From an uncultured Marinilabiliaceae bacterium (lineage in GTDB: Bacteria; Bacteroidota; Bacteroidia; Bacteroidales; Marinilabiliaceae): a stretch of 24,024 bases of DNA. The position numbers and the translations under genes are program-made. The number at the start of each line of letters is the position of its first letter. The stretch's first letter is position 1. The notes under the pieces are model-generated. The model had not been told where the DNA came from. It did no database searches and saw nothing but the letters and a program-made list of their open reading frames with translations. The stretch covers positions 1 through 24,024 of the forward strand of contig CAJONN010000024.1 in assembly GCA_905235955.1 (NCBI GenBank). Reading direction: 5' to 3'. This document shows positions 12,233 to 19,160 of this stretch, piece by piece.

Positions 12233-12823
12233 CTATTTTTTCCGTTTCTGAGCCTTTTCTATTTCAGCAGCAGCTATCTCCATTTCATTGTAGAACTCTT
12301 CGCCCCATGCTCTGATGATGGGTTCTTTCAGAAATTTGTATACTGGCACACCAAGTTTTTCGCCCAATTCAAGTGCAGGCTTGCAACATGCGTCCCATTC
12401 ATGAAAATTGATAGCGTCAAATGTACGATAATGTGTCACTCTGATTGGATACAAATGGCACGATATTGGCTTACGAAAATTTATTTTACCATCGTTGTAG
12501 GCTTGCTCTATGGCACATTTCCATGTACCATCTGGTTCGCACATTGTGTATACACATTCGCAACCACCTATGATGGGAGTTACTTTGTCGCCATCGTCAT
12601 CAACCACCCACTTGCCTTGTTTTGCAACTTCGGCACGTTCTTGTTCGGTGAGATATGGTTCTATCTGCGGATAAATTTCGTCGAGTAGCTTCACTTCGTC
12701 GTCTTCAAGTGGAGCACCAGAGTCGCCTTCATAGCAACAGATGCCTTTGCAACGAGCTATATCGCAAACAAATTTGCGTGCAAACATCTCAAAACCTATC
12801 ACTTTATCTCCTATCTGAATCAT
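12233..12823 (-). CDS. DUF3109 family Cys-rich protein
   Basis: 196 residues from the ATG at 12823 (MIQIGDKVIGFEMFARKFVC). An in-frame ATG at 12889 would add a hydrophobic leader, but it would place the start inside a terminator hairpin, so I reject it. The protein carries many conserved cysteines: FVCDIARCKGICCYEGD near the N-terminus, GGCECVYTMCEPDGTWKCAI in the middle, RKPISCHLYPIRV, and WDACCKPALELGEKLG. This is the DUF3109 pattern, related to the YkgJ-type metal-binding (zinc or iron-sulfur) domain. The function is not established. The tail is Lys/Glu-rich (AAAEIEKAQKRKK). Confidence 0.88.
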   Translation of the reverse strand: MIQIGDKVIGFEMFARKFVCDIARCKGICCYEGDSGAPLEDDEVKLLDEIYPQIEPYLTEQERAEVAKQGKWVVDDDGDKVTPIIGGCECVYTMCEPDGTWKCAIEQAYNDGKINFRKPISCHLYPIRVTHYRTFDAINFHEWDACCKPALELGEKLGVPVYKFLKEPIIRAWGEEFYNEMEIAAAEIEKAQKRKK

Positions 12824-12844
12824 ACAGAATTTTAATAGTATTAT

Positions 12845-12883
12845 AAAAAAAAGGAATTGCCACACTTCACAGCTGGCAAATCC
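12845..12883 (-). terminator. Terminator after the zinc-ribbon gene
   Basis: On the - strand GGATTTGCCA (12883-12874) pairs with TGGCAATTCC (12862-12853), ten positions with one mismatch, loop of 11, followed by eight T (12852-12845). It lies 26 bp past the zinc-ribbon stop and separates that operon from DUF3109. Confidence 0.82.
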
Positions 12884-12908
12884 TCCCAAATATATGAAAA
12901 AAAAATTA

Positions 12909-13679
12909 CTATTTCACTTCTATAGCTGCGTTGTGGTCGAGGTCGTCAACGAGGATACGTCCACAATATTCGCAAACTATAATTTTCTTGCGCAAACGAA
13001 TGTCGAGTTGGCGCTGAGGCGGAATTTTGTTGAAGCAACCGCCACATGCATCGCGCTGCACAGTAACTACAGCCAAGCCATTGCGAGCACCTGAACGTAT
13101 ACGGTTGAAAGCTGTCATAAGGCGTTCGTCAATATTTTTGCTAATTGAGTCTGCTTTCTTTTCAAGTTTTTCAACTTCATCTTTGGTCTCTTCCTCAATG
13201 GTTTTGAGCTCGTTACGCTTATTTTCAAGGTCGATGCTACGCTCTTTTACTTGCTCACGAGCCTCAGCAAGCTGTTGTTGCTTCCTCTCCATATCAGCAG
13301 TGTGTTCCTTGATGCGTTTTTCAGAAAGTTGTTTTTCAAGTTCCTGATATTCAATCTCTTTCGAGATAGCATCATATTCACGATTGTTGCGAACGCTCTC
13401 TTGCTGACCTTGATATTTTTTTATCTGAAGATCTGCCTCTTTTATCTCGTTTTTGCGTGTTACAATGTCGTTGCTGAGGCTTTTTACCTCTTCTTCAAGG
13501 TTGACTGTACGTGTTTGCAAGCCTTCTATTTCATCTTCAAGGTCTTGCACCTCAAGTGGTAGTTCGCCTCGCAAAGTGTGTATTTTGTCAATTTCTGAAC
13601 AAACTTTCTGGAGGTCGTACAGAGCTTTCAACTTCTCCTCTACGGTAAGCTCCTTATTAGCATTTTTCTTTTCAGCCAT
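12909..13679 (-). CDS. Coiled-coil protein with C-terminal C4 zinc ribbon (COG1579 type)
   Basis: 256 residues. After a short N-terminal helix the protein is a long, highly charged coiled coil (about 20-190, for example VNLEEEVKSLSNDIVTRKNE and MERKQQQLAEAREQVKERSI). It ends in a zinc ribbon with Cys212, Cys215, Cys236 and Cys239 (ACGGC and VCEYCGRILVDD), in the arrangement of the COG1579/CT398-like family, which is widespread and proposed to bind nucleic acid or partner proteins. The gene follows the Nif3-like gene by 27 bp; the Nif3-zinc-ribbon pair is common in Bacteroidota, which suggests linked roles that remain undefined. Confidence 0.93.
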   Translation of the reverse strand: MAEKKNANKELTVEEKLKALYDLQKVCSEIDKIHTLRGELPLEVQDLEDEIEGLQTRTVNLEEEVKSLSNDIVTRKNEIKEADLQIKKYQGQQESVRNNREYDAISKEIEYQELEKQLSEKRIKEHTADMERKQQQLAEAREQVKERSIDLENKRNELKTIEEETKDEVEKLEKKADSISKNIDERLMTAFNRIRSGARNGLAVVTVQRDACGGCFNKIPPQRQLDIRLRKKIIVCEYCGRILVDDLDHNAAIEVK

Positions 13680-13706
13680 ATTTCGTTTTTTCTTGTGTAA
13701 AAGAAA

Positions 13707-14504
13707 CTATTCTGTGTAGTATTTTATAACATTTCCGCACGTGTCGGACATACAGAGCGCAAAGTTAGGATTTTTTTCTGCAAATCGTTCTGTTATAACA
13801 TCTAAAAAAAGTTTTTTAGACATTTCTTCACTCTCATAATGTCCTACATCAGCTATTAGCATACGTCCATCGGGTTGCTGAAACTGATGATACTTAACAT
13901 CGGCTGTGATGTAGGCATCTACTTTTTGGTGCAACGCATCGGCTATAAACTCACTACCCGACCCTGTACATATTGCCACTTGCTGTATCGATCCGCTATA
14001 TTGATTGTATCTGATGCATTTGCACGACAATTTTTGACTTAGCATTGCCATAAACGATTGCAGCTGCATGGGTGCACTGAGCGTACCTACCACTCCGTAG
14101 CCTACGTCCTGACTTGTTTTGCTGGGAATAAATGTGCGCATATCAGCCAAACCTATAAGCCGACCAAGGGCATTGCTAAGCCCAAGCGAACTTTTGTCGG
14201 CTGGCGTATGAAAGGCGCAGAGTGCTATATTGTGCCTGATGGCAAGTTCTATTGTTTGTTGCTCGTTGGTAGTACCATTGAGGCGTTTGAGTCCTCTAAA
14301 TAATATGGGATGATGCGCCACTATCATGTTACACCCTTTGCTGATGGCCTCTTGCACACGTTCTAATGTTATGTCAACGGTAAACAATACGCCCGTAAGT
14401 TCGCCATCTGAATGCCCCACTATGAGACCTGAGTTATCCCATTCGTCTTGCGTATTGAGTGGAAAGACGGCATCAAGAGCTGTTATTACATCGTTTACTT
14501 TCAT
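13707..14504 (-). CDS. Nif3-like dinuclear metal-centre protein
   Basis: 265 residues, the short form without the PII-like insert. Metal-ligand motifs are visible: AHHP (63-66, His64 and His65), FHTPAD (98-103, His99 and Asp103) and DVGHYESEE (219-227, His222 with Glu224/226). CTGSGSEF (179-186) and ITADVKYH (199-206) are the other family signatures. Members form toroidal hexamers; a GTP cyclohydrolase-like role has been proposed for the family but is not settled. The gene starts 6 bp after the MerR-like gene and lies 27 bp before the zinc-ribbon gene, forming a three-gene operon. Confidence 0.95.
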   Translation of the reverse strand: MKVNDVITALDAVFPLNTQDEWDNSGLIVGHSDGELTGVLFTVDITLERVQEAISKGCNMIVAHHPILFRGLKRLNGTTNEQQTIELAIRHNIALCAFHTPADKSSLGLSNALGRLIGLADMRTFIPSKTSQDVGYGVVGTLSAPMQLQSFMAMLSQKLSCKCIRYNQYSGSIQQVAICTGSGSEFIADALHQKVDAYITADVKYHQFQQPDGRMLIADVGHYESEEMSKKLFLDVITERFAEKNPNFALCMSDTCGNVIKYYTE

Positions 14505-14510
14505 GTCGTC

Positions 14511-14873
14511 TCAATTATCAGCTGCCAATATATTGTCGCGCATCTGTAATAGCATTTCGCGCATTTGCTTTAGCCGCTCTACTATTTGAGTATCTTTGGT
14601 GGCTTCGTCACGCTTATCACGCATCATTTGCTTAGCGCCTTCAAGTGTCATGTGCCTATCACGAAGCAAATGACAAATAAGTTTAAGGTTTTCTACGTCA
14701 ACTTGCCTAAATAATCTATTGCCTTTAGCATTGCGCTGCGGCTTGATTATGCTAAATTCTTTTTCCCAATAACGCACTGTAGATGTATCTTCACCAAGCA
14801 TTTTCGACACTTCGCCTATGGTGTAGAAGAGCTTAGTAAGCTGCTGTTCGTCTAATGTCTGGTTGTTGCTCAT
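14511..14873 (-). CDS. MerR-family transcriptional regulator
   Basis: 120 residues. The winged helix-turn-helix is at about 15-85: FYTIGEVSKMLGEDTSTVRY, WEKEFSIIKPQRNAKGNRLF, then the second helix pair VENLKLICHLLRDRHMTLEG. A short coiled coil follows (RLKQMREMLLQMRDNIL), with no cysteines or large effector domain, so it is not a metal sensor of the classical kind. This is the Bacteroidota type normally found with housekeeping genes. It is the first gene of the operon with the Nif3-like and zinc-ribbon genes. The 139-bp region upstream has no box I can defend. Confidence 0.93.
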   Translation of the reverse strand: MSNNQTLDEQQLTKLFYTIGEVSKMLGEDTSTVRYWEKEFSIIKPQRNAKGNRLFRQVDVENLKLICHLLRDRHMTLEGAKQMMRDKRDEATKDTQIVERLKQMREMLLQMRDNILAADN

Positions 14874-15012
14874 TTGTTATGATGTTTATAATTATTGGGC
14901 ATATTTTCTTCGTAAACTCTCACTTAACTATATGTCAATTTTATCTAATTGCTTCGCATCTTTCTGCTAAACAATAATATAGAGAAATATTGAGAGATGG
15001 GTAAAATGAATA

Positions 15013-15246
15013 TTATTCGTCGTTTCTAACTATAAGTTGGTCGAGCTCCGACTTTGCAAAAAGTGTAGGATAATCATCGATAAAACGCTCCATAACAAAC
15101 CTAATGGCACCTTCACGAATAACGGCCGAACGCGACGATGCTCTATATTTATGACAATAAGAATCTATTGCTTCTAACTCGCGGTCTGACAAAAAAATGG
15201 TTATTCTATTACCACGAGGCTCGTTGTATGGAATCATTTTTTTCAT
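15013..15246 (-). CDS. Ribbon-helix-helix (CopG-like) DNA-binding protein
   Basis: 77 residues. The segment GNRITIFLSDRELEAIDSYC followed by SSRSAVIREGAIRFVMERF fits a beta-strand then two helices, the ribbon-helix-helix fold used by small dimeric repressors. The C-terminal part DDYPTLFAKSELDQLI has no identified role. No toxin or partner gene lies next to it, so it is more likely a free-standing regulator than an antitoxin. A TATTTTTG box (15254-15261) sits just before the ATG. Confidence 0.78.
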   Translation of the reverse strand: MKKMIPYNEPRGNRITIFLSDRELEAIDSYCHKYRASSRSAVIREGAIRFVMERFIDDYPTLFAKSELDQLIVRNDE

Positions 15247-15253
15247 TTCTTCG

Positions 15254-15261
15254 CAAAAATA
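15254..15261 (-). promoter_or_regulatory. Bacteroidota -7 box (TATTTTTG) of the ribbon-helix-helix gene
   Basis: On the - strand TATTTTTG matches TAnnTTTG and is seven bases from the ATG at 15246, again implying a leader of only a few bases. A T-run lies near the -33 distance but no exact TTTG. Confidence 0.45.
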
Positions 15262-15344
15262 CCTTTCCCGTTGTAAAAGTATAAAAATACTTGCAAAAAA
15301 CTAAAAATCAGTCAGGTATTTAGCCTATTTTTTGCAATAAAGCA

Positions 15345-15377
15345 TAAAAAAAGCTTTGTTTGTACCAAACAAAGCTT
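15345..15377 (-). terminator. Terminator after the small lipoprotein gene
   Basis: AAGCTTTGTTTG (15351-15362) and CAAACAAAGCTT (15366-15377) form a perfect 12-bp stem with a 3-nt loop. On the - strand it is followed by TTTTTA. It lies 57 bp past the lipoprotein stop. Confidence 0.88.
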
Positions 15378-15434
15378 CATAAAACGGCATTATATATATT
15401 TGCCGCTTGTGTTTTTTCCTGTGTAATGTTCTAA

Positions 15435-15632
15435 TTATTCAGCAACAGCTACTGAGTCAGCTGCAATAGAGTCAGCTGCTACAGAGTCAGCTGCTACAGA
15501 GTCAGCTGCTACAGAGTCAGCTGCAGCCTTGCAACAAGAGCTTTCAGTTTCAGATGCGTTTTCAGTGTTTGCCTTGCCTGCGCAAGCTACGAACAAAGCA
15601 GCAATAGCTGCAATAGCGAATAGGTTCTTCAT
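15435..15632 (-). CDS. Tiny repeat-bearing lipoprotein
   Basis: 65 residues. Signal peptide MKNLFAIAAIAALFVACAG with a lipobox ending at Cys17, so it should be lipid-anchored. The mature part has a Glu/Ser/Asn spacer, a vicinal cysteine pair (SSCCKAA) and then five AADS(V/I) units encoded by 15-bp DNA repeats. After lipidation only about 48 residues remain, acidic and Ala-rich. Similar small Ala/Glu-rich lipoproteins occur in Bacteroidales, but I know of no function. It has its own terminator and a separate upstream region, so it is a single-gene unit. Confidence 0.82.
   Translation of the reverse strand: MKNLFAIAAIAALFVACAGKANTENASETESSCCKAAADSVAADSVAADSVAADSIAADSVAVAE
15454..15528 (-). repeat. 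Five tandem 15-bp repeats inside the lipoprotein gene
   Basis: Units start at 15454, 15469, 15484, 15499 and 15514. The middle three are identical (GAGTCAGCTGCTACA on the + strand); the first and last differ at their final bases. The unit is a multiple of three, so copy changes keep the frame and alter the number of AADSV units. Confidence 0.92.
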
Positions 15633-15787
15633 TGTTTAGAGTTTTTAAATTATATTCTTGGTAATAGTCTTATCTATTTCTATAAGACGCTACAAAATTA
15701 GACATGTATTGCATGATATCAAAAATTTTGACCACTTTTTAAATATAAAAATGTTTAATTTTTTATTTTATTACGCCAAATGCATAT

Positions 15788-17860
15788 TTATTCACTTGTT
15801 GACATATTCTTACCCGTATATCGTTTTATCACATTGTAAGCTTTGTGCATACCAAGTTCCCCTGCTTTACTAAGGTCGGATGCGCCTTTCTCGTCGTTGC
15901 CCAAATATAAGTTGATGATACCTCTATTGAAGTATGCTTCAGCAAATTCAGCATTGAGTTCTATAGCTTTATCAAGCGCTTTTACTGCGTCTTCAAATTG
16001 CTTACGAGCGCAATAAACAAGGCTCATATTGTAATATGCAAATTCAAAATCAGGTGCAAATTGCAACACTTGCTTAAGGTCTGAAACTATAAAGTCGAAG
16101 TCGAGAATAGAGAGTTCGTTGTGCACTTTGCTACTTGGTGCACCAAGTTGTCCGTCGCTCACAACTGATGTTTCTGCCTCCATAGAGCGTATCACCTCTA
16201 CCATTTTATAGCGCGTTGCTGCACGGTTGAAGAGTGCATTGACATCATACGGATTTTTAAGTATGCAAACGTTGAAGTCGTTGATGGCGTTGTTGTAGTT
16301 CATCACTGTGTTGTAAAGTGTGCCACGCACCAAATATAGTTCGTAGTTCGAAGGCGATAGTTCTATTTGGTTCGACACGTCGCGTATCTGATTGAAACTA
16401 AAGAGCGAGTTGTTGTTTTCTACATTATAGTCGCGATTGGTAATGACCAGATTGCGTTTGTATATTTTTTTATTGTTGAATTGCTCTACACTTTTTTCAT
16501 AATATCGTGCTTTGGGCAATATGGTGTCAGTGGCAAAAAATGAGAGTTCAAACACTGGCTCTAAGTCAACGGCTATATCTCGGTCTTGCACTCTGCCACG
16601 TATCTGCTCTGTATCTTGGCTAAGTTTTTCGTCGTTGTCACCAAAGTCGCTCACCACTACCATTTGGTCATACTTCTTTATGTCGTTATCATTTTTGCTT
16701 CGGCTCTCTTTCTTCTCTTTATCATTGTTAGGCTCGTTGTTATTGTCAGTGCCATTTTCAAGTCCGCGTTTGATGCGTTCTTGCTCAAATGTATAAGCTG
16801 TCATATAGTCCAACTCCGAACCTTTTTGGTCGTTGAGATAACGCTTCACAACAGCCCTCTGATAGTAGGCTGTACCAAAGTCAGGATGCTTGGCTATTAC
16901 TATGTTGAGGTCAGACAATGCATCGTTGTATTCACCTATTTTTATATATATGAGGGCACGATTGAAAAGAGCTATATCATCAGACGAATCGAGTGCGAGC
17001 ACATGCGAAAAGTCGCTAACCGCCCCTTGATAATCGCCTACTTCGGCACGCAACATACCCCTATTGGCGTATGCAAGCCTATTTTTGGGGTCGATGCGCA
17101 ATGCTTCATCAAGGTCGGCAAAACAACCTTTGTAGTCATCAAGATTATATTTTGTAATGGCACGGTTGATATAGACATTAGCATCGAGCGGACGCAATTC
17201 TTGCAGATGATTATAGTCGGTCAAAGCCTCTTTATATTCATGCATTTGATAGTGCAACATACCACAATATGTATAGGCATCGGGTGAATATTTGTTGATG
17301 TTGGTGGCACGCTTAAACTCTGCAATAGCTGCCACCGAATCACCTTTTTGCACAAGAGCTATACCTCTGTAAAGTATGGCTGGTACATTTTTGCTATCAT
17401 ATTCAAGCACTTTATCGCATGCACTAAGTGCATCGTCAAACTCTTTGATGTTGATATTTGCCACGCCACTATTGAGTAGCAAGTTCATATTGTCTGGTTC
17501 TATTACCAAGCCTGCCTTAAAGTCAGCCAAAGCATCGTCTGACTTACCCTGTCGGAGCCTAATTATACCGCGCAAATTGTAGGCACTAATAAGAAACGGA
17601 TTGATACCAATAGCTACTTCACAGTCGTTGGCAGCACCATTGAGGTCGTCAAGATAATATTTAGCAATAGCTCTATAGTAATATGGGTCGGCCAAATATG
17701 GTTTGACGTTGATTACTCTGTTGAAATATTGTATTGACAATACGTAATCTTCAAAATAGAGTGCATTGCGCCCTATCTGCATTATTCTATTGGTATTGAA
17801 CTGTGCAGTAGATGTCAGCACCGACATAAAGGCTATAAGCGTAAATATTAGTTTTCTCAT
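15788..17860 (-). CDS. Large exported TPR protein
   Basis: 690 residues. Signal peptide MRKLIFTLIAFMSVLTSTAQ. Residues about 30-360 are a run of roughly ten TPR units (for example YLADPYYYRAIAKYYLDDLN, LAYANRGMLRAEVGDYQGAV, IALFNRALIYIKIGEYNDAL). A charged Asn/Lys/Asp linker (about 365-398) and a non-TPR region (about 400-500, with ATDTILPKARYYEKS) separate them from three to four further TPR units (about 505-690). This is a scaffold-type periplasmic or outer-membrane protein of the kind common in Bacteroidales; partners are unknown. It lies downstream of the rnpB terminator and has its own promoter box, so it is a separate unit. Confidence 0.88.
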   Translation of the reverse strand: MRKLIFTLIAFMSVLTSTAQFNTNRIMQIGRNALYFEDYVLSIQYFNRVINVKPYLADPYYYRAIAKYYLDDLNGAANDCEVAIGINPFLISAYNLRGIIRLRQGKSDDALADFKAGLVIEPDNMNLLLNSGVANINIKEFDDALSACDKVLEYDSKNVPAILYRGIALVQKGDSVAAIAEFKRATNINKYSPDAYTYCGMLHYQMHEYKEALTDYNHLQELRPLDANVYINRAITKYNLDDYKGCFADLDEALRIDPKNRLAYANRGMLRAEVGDYQGAVSDFSHVLALDSSDDIALFNRALIYIKIGEYNDALSDLNIVIAKHPDFGTAYYQRAVVKRYLNDQKGSELDYMTAYTFEQERIKRGLENGTDNNNEPNNDKEKKESRSKNDNDIKKYDQMVVVSDFGDNDEKLSQDTEQIRGRVQDRDIAVDLEPVFELSFFATDTILPKARYYEKSVEQFNNKKIYKRNLVITNRDYNVENNNSLFSFNQIRDVSNQIELSPSNYELYLVRGTLYNTVMNYNNAINDFNVCILKNPYDVNALFNRAATRYKMVEVIRSMEAETSVVSDGQLGAPSSKVHNELSILDFDFIVSDLKQVLQFAPDFEFAYYNMSLVYCARKQFEDAVKALDKAIELNAEFAEAYFNRGIINLYLGNDEKGASDLSKAGELGMHKAYNVIKRYTGKNMSTSE

Positions 17861-17882
17861 TATGAGCTACCTTTTTTCTTCG

Positions 17883-17890
17883 CAAAAGTA
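17883..17890 (-). promoter_or_regulatory. Bacteroidota -7 box (TACTTTTG) of the large TPR gene
   Basis: TACTTTTG on the - strand matches TAnnTTTG, 22 bases before the ATG. At the -33 distance there is a TTTT rather than TTTG. The rest of the 17861-18035 gap is AT-rich with no gene seen. Confidence 0.45.
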
Positions 17891-18035
17891 AAATTTATTG
17901 TTATCAGCTAAAAATATTTACCTACCTACGTCAGAATAAAATCTACCAAAGTATCTTATTTTCTATCTGAACACACAAAAATGCAGTAAAATATTTTCAA
18001 AATAGCCTCAACATATAGTTTAGCGAACCTTATAT

Positions 18036-18074
18036 AAAAAGATAGCAGAGAACGTTTTTGTAGTTCTCTGCTAT
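18036..18074 (-). terminator. Terminator of the RNase P RNA gene
   Basis: ATAGCAGAGAAC (18042-18053) and GTTCTCTGCTAT (18063-18074) form a perfect 12-bp stem with a 9-nt loop. On the - strand it is followed by CTTTTTAT. It starts about 10 bases beyond the RNA 3' end. Confidence 0.92.
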
Positions 18075-18082
18075 TTATACTA

Positions 18083-18492
18083 AAATCCAGCAAGCCTATA
18101 AGCCGAGTTCTGTACCTGCACTCAAAAGTGTGCAAGCGTCTATCATTTATCTCGGATTGCAGTCACCTACAACCTCTATCGACCTACCCCCTTCTGTCAG
18201 TTTTGCAACTGCTGCAGCGAGCAACCACAATGGCATACGCCACCAGAAGTATACATGGTCTTTCAATCTATGGGACGTACGGCAACAATGTCACCACTGC
18301 TCCGGTGAGCTCTTACCTCACCTTTTCACCCTTACCATTTGCATGGCAGTTATTTTCTGTTACGCCTACTGACCATTACTGACCACTTCCCGTTAGGAAG
18401 CATAGTGCTCTATATTGCCCAGACTTTCCTCTACTTCAATAAAGACGTTGCCATCTTTTTTTGAATTAGCGATAGACCAGCCTACTGGATAA
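18083..18492 (-). ncRNA. rnpB: RNase P RNA, bacterial class A
   Basis: Catalytic RNA that matures tRNA 5' ends, about 405 nt. On the - strand it begins near 18490 with the P1 strand ATCCAGTAGGCT, which pairs with GGCTTGCTGGAT at the 3' end (12 pairs, three of them wobbles), setting both boundaries within a few bases. The conserved regions are recognisable: GAGGAAAGTCTGGGC (CR I), AAGGGTGAAAAGGTGAGGTA and GAGCTCACCGG in the specificity half, and ACAGAACTCGGCTTAT (CR V). CR I and CR V each differ from the usual sequence (GTCCGGGC, AACCCGGC) by one C-to-T change that turns a P4 G-C pair into G-U. The gene starts about three bases after the stop of the SPOR gene and has its own terminator. Confidence 0.95.
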
Positions 18493-18494
18493 TT

Positions 18495-19118
18495 TTATTC
18501 TATACGATATGGTGCATATCTGCTATACTCTACAATGAAGGCTTTTTCGTAACCTAAGCCTATCATCTTTTGCTGCAAAGCCTCTACTTCAGTACCTTTA
18601 ACTGGTGTAGTAGTATATCTGAATATCTTATCGGTGAGTCGGTACTCAAGCACTTCATCTATTTGCTCAAAGAATGTTAGATAAACCGGATAGCGAAAAG
18701 CAGCCAATTGCACTACATAATCTTTATTTGGTTCAATAATTATTTTGCTATTTCTGCTGCTCGAATATTCTGACTCTGACAATGAGAAACGCTTGGTATT
18801 AGTTACAAAAGCCTCTTTATAGCCATTGTTGCGCACCTCGTTGAGGCTCTGCTTTGCCTCTTCAAGTGTGCTATATTCACCTACACAATAACGCACATAT
18901 CCATCCTGACACGGATACTCATATACTTTGTCCAAATTACTAAAAAAATTGGCATCAGAAGGTGGCAATTTCAAAGCTAAGACCTGAACAGTATAGTTAT
19001 TTGATGGTGCATCAACAGTAATTATCTGCTTCTGAGTTCGTAATCCCGACAATTTATCTTGAGCAAATACTACTACACAAGCTAATGCCAAAACTGCTGT
19101 TACCAATATTTTTTTCAT
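18495..19118 (-). CDS. Exported protein with two SPOR-like domains
   Basis: 207 residues from ATG 19118, chosen because it starts the signal peptide MKKILVTAVLALACVVVFAQ; an ATG at 19157 would add a polar 13-residue leader. The mature protein is two similar halves: YTVQVLALKLPPSDANFF ... VRYCVGEYSTLEEAKQSLNE ... GYKEAFV and YVVQLAAFRYPVYLTFFEQI ... FRYTTTPVKGTEVEALQQKM ... GYEKAFIV. Each has the beta-alpha-beta pattern of SPOR domains, which bind denuded peptidoglycan glycans. It lies 42 bp after the PorE-like OmpA gene, another peptidoglycan-contacting protein, and directly before rnpB. It is probably a periplasmic partner of the outer-membrane complex encoded upstream. Confidence 0.82.
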   Translation of the reverse strand: MKKILVTAVLALACVVVFAQDKLSGLRTQKQIITVDAPSNNYTVQVLALKLPPSDANFFSNLDKVYEYPCQDGYVRYCVGEYSTLEEAKQSLNEVRNNGYKEAFVTNTKRFSLSESEYSSSRNSKIIIEPNKDYVVQLAAFRYPVYLTFFEQIDEVLEYRLTDKIFRYTTTPVKGTEVEALQQKMIGLGYEKAFIVEYSRYAPYRIE

Positions 19119-19160
19119 CTGAATAATGGTTATTACAATTCTACAACTTGGTTTCATTTT

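Noticed and set aside
12824..12889. Longer DUF3109 start at 12889
   Set aside because: It would place the first codons within the terminator hairpin and T-run of the upstream operon and adds an atypical hydrophobic leader.
14933..14938. TTGACA on the - strand before the MerR-like gene
   Set aside because: It matches the proteobacterial -35 box, but Bacteroidota primary promoters use TTTG/TAnnTTTG and no matching -7 box follows.
15013..15246. Ribbon-helix-helix gene as the antitoxin of a toxin-antitoxin pair
   Set aside because: No small toxin-like gene lies within the adjacent gaps on either side.
15658..15873. 71-codon + strand frame between the lipoprotein and TPR genes
   Set aside because: AT-rich, overlaps the end of the TPR gene, has no homologue that I recognise and no promoter box.
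16586..17287. 233-codon + strand frame inside the large TPR gene
   Set aside because: The opposite strand encodes regular TPR units; the + strand product has no recognisable features.
18128..18382. Two overlapping + strand frames of about 80 codons
   Set aside because: They lie on the complement of the RNase P RNA, whose conserved sequence explains the region.
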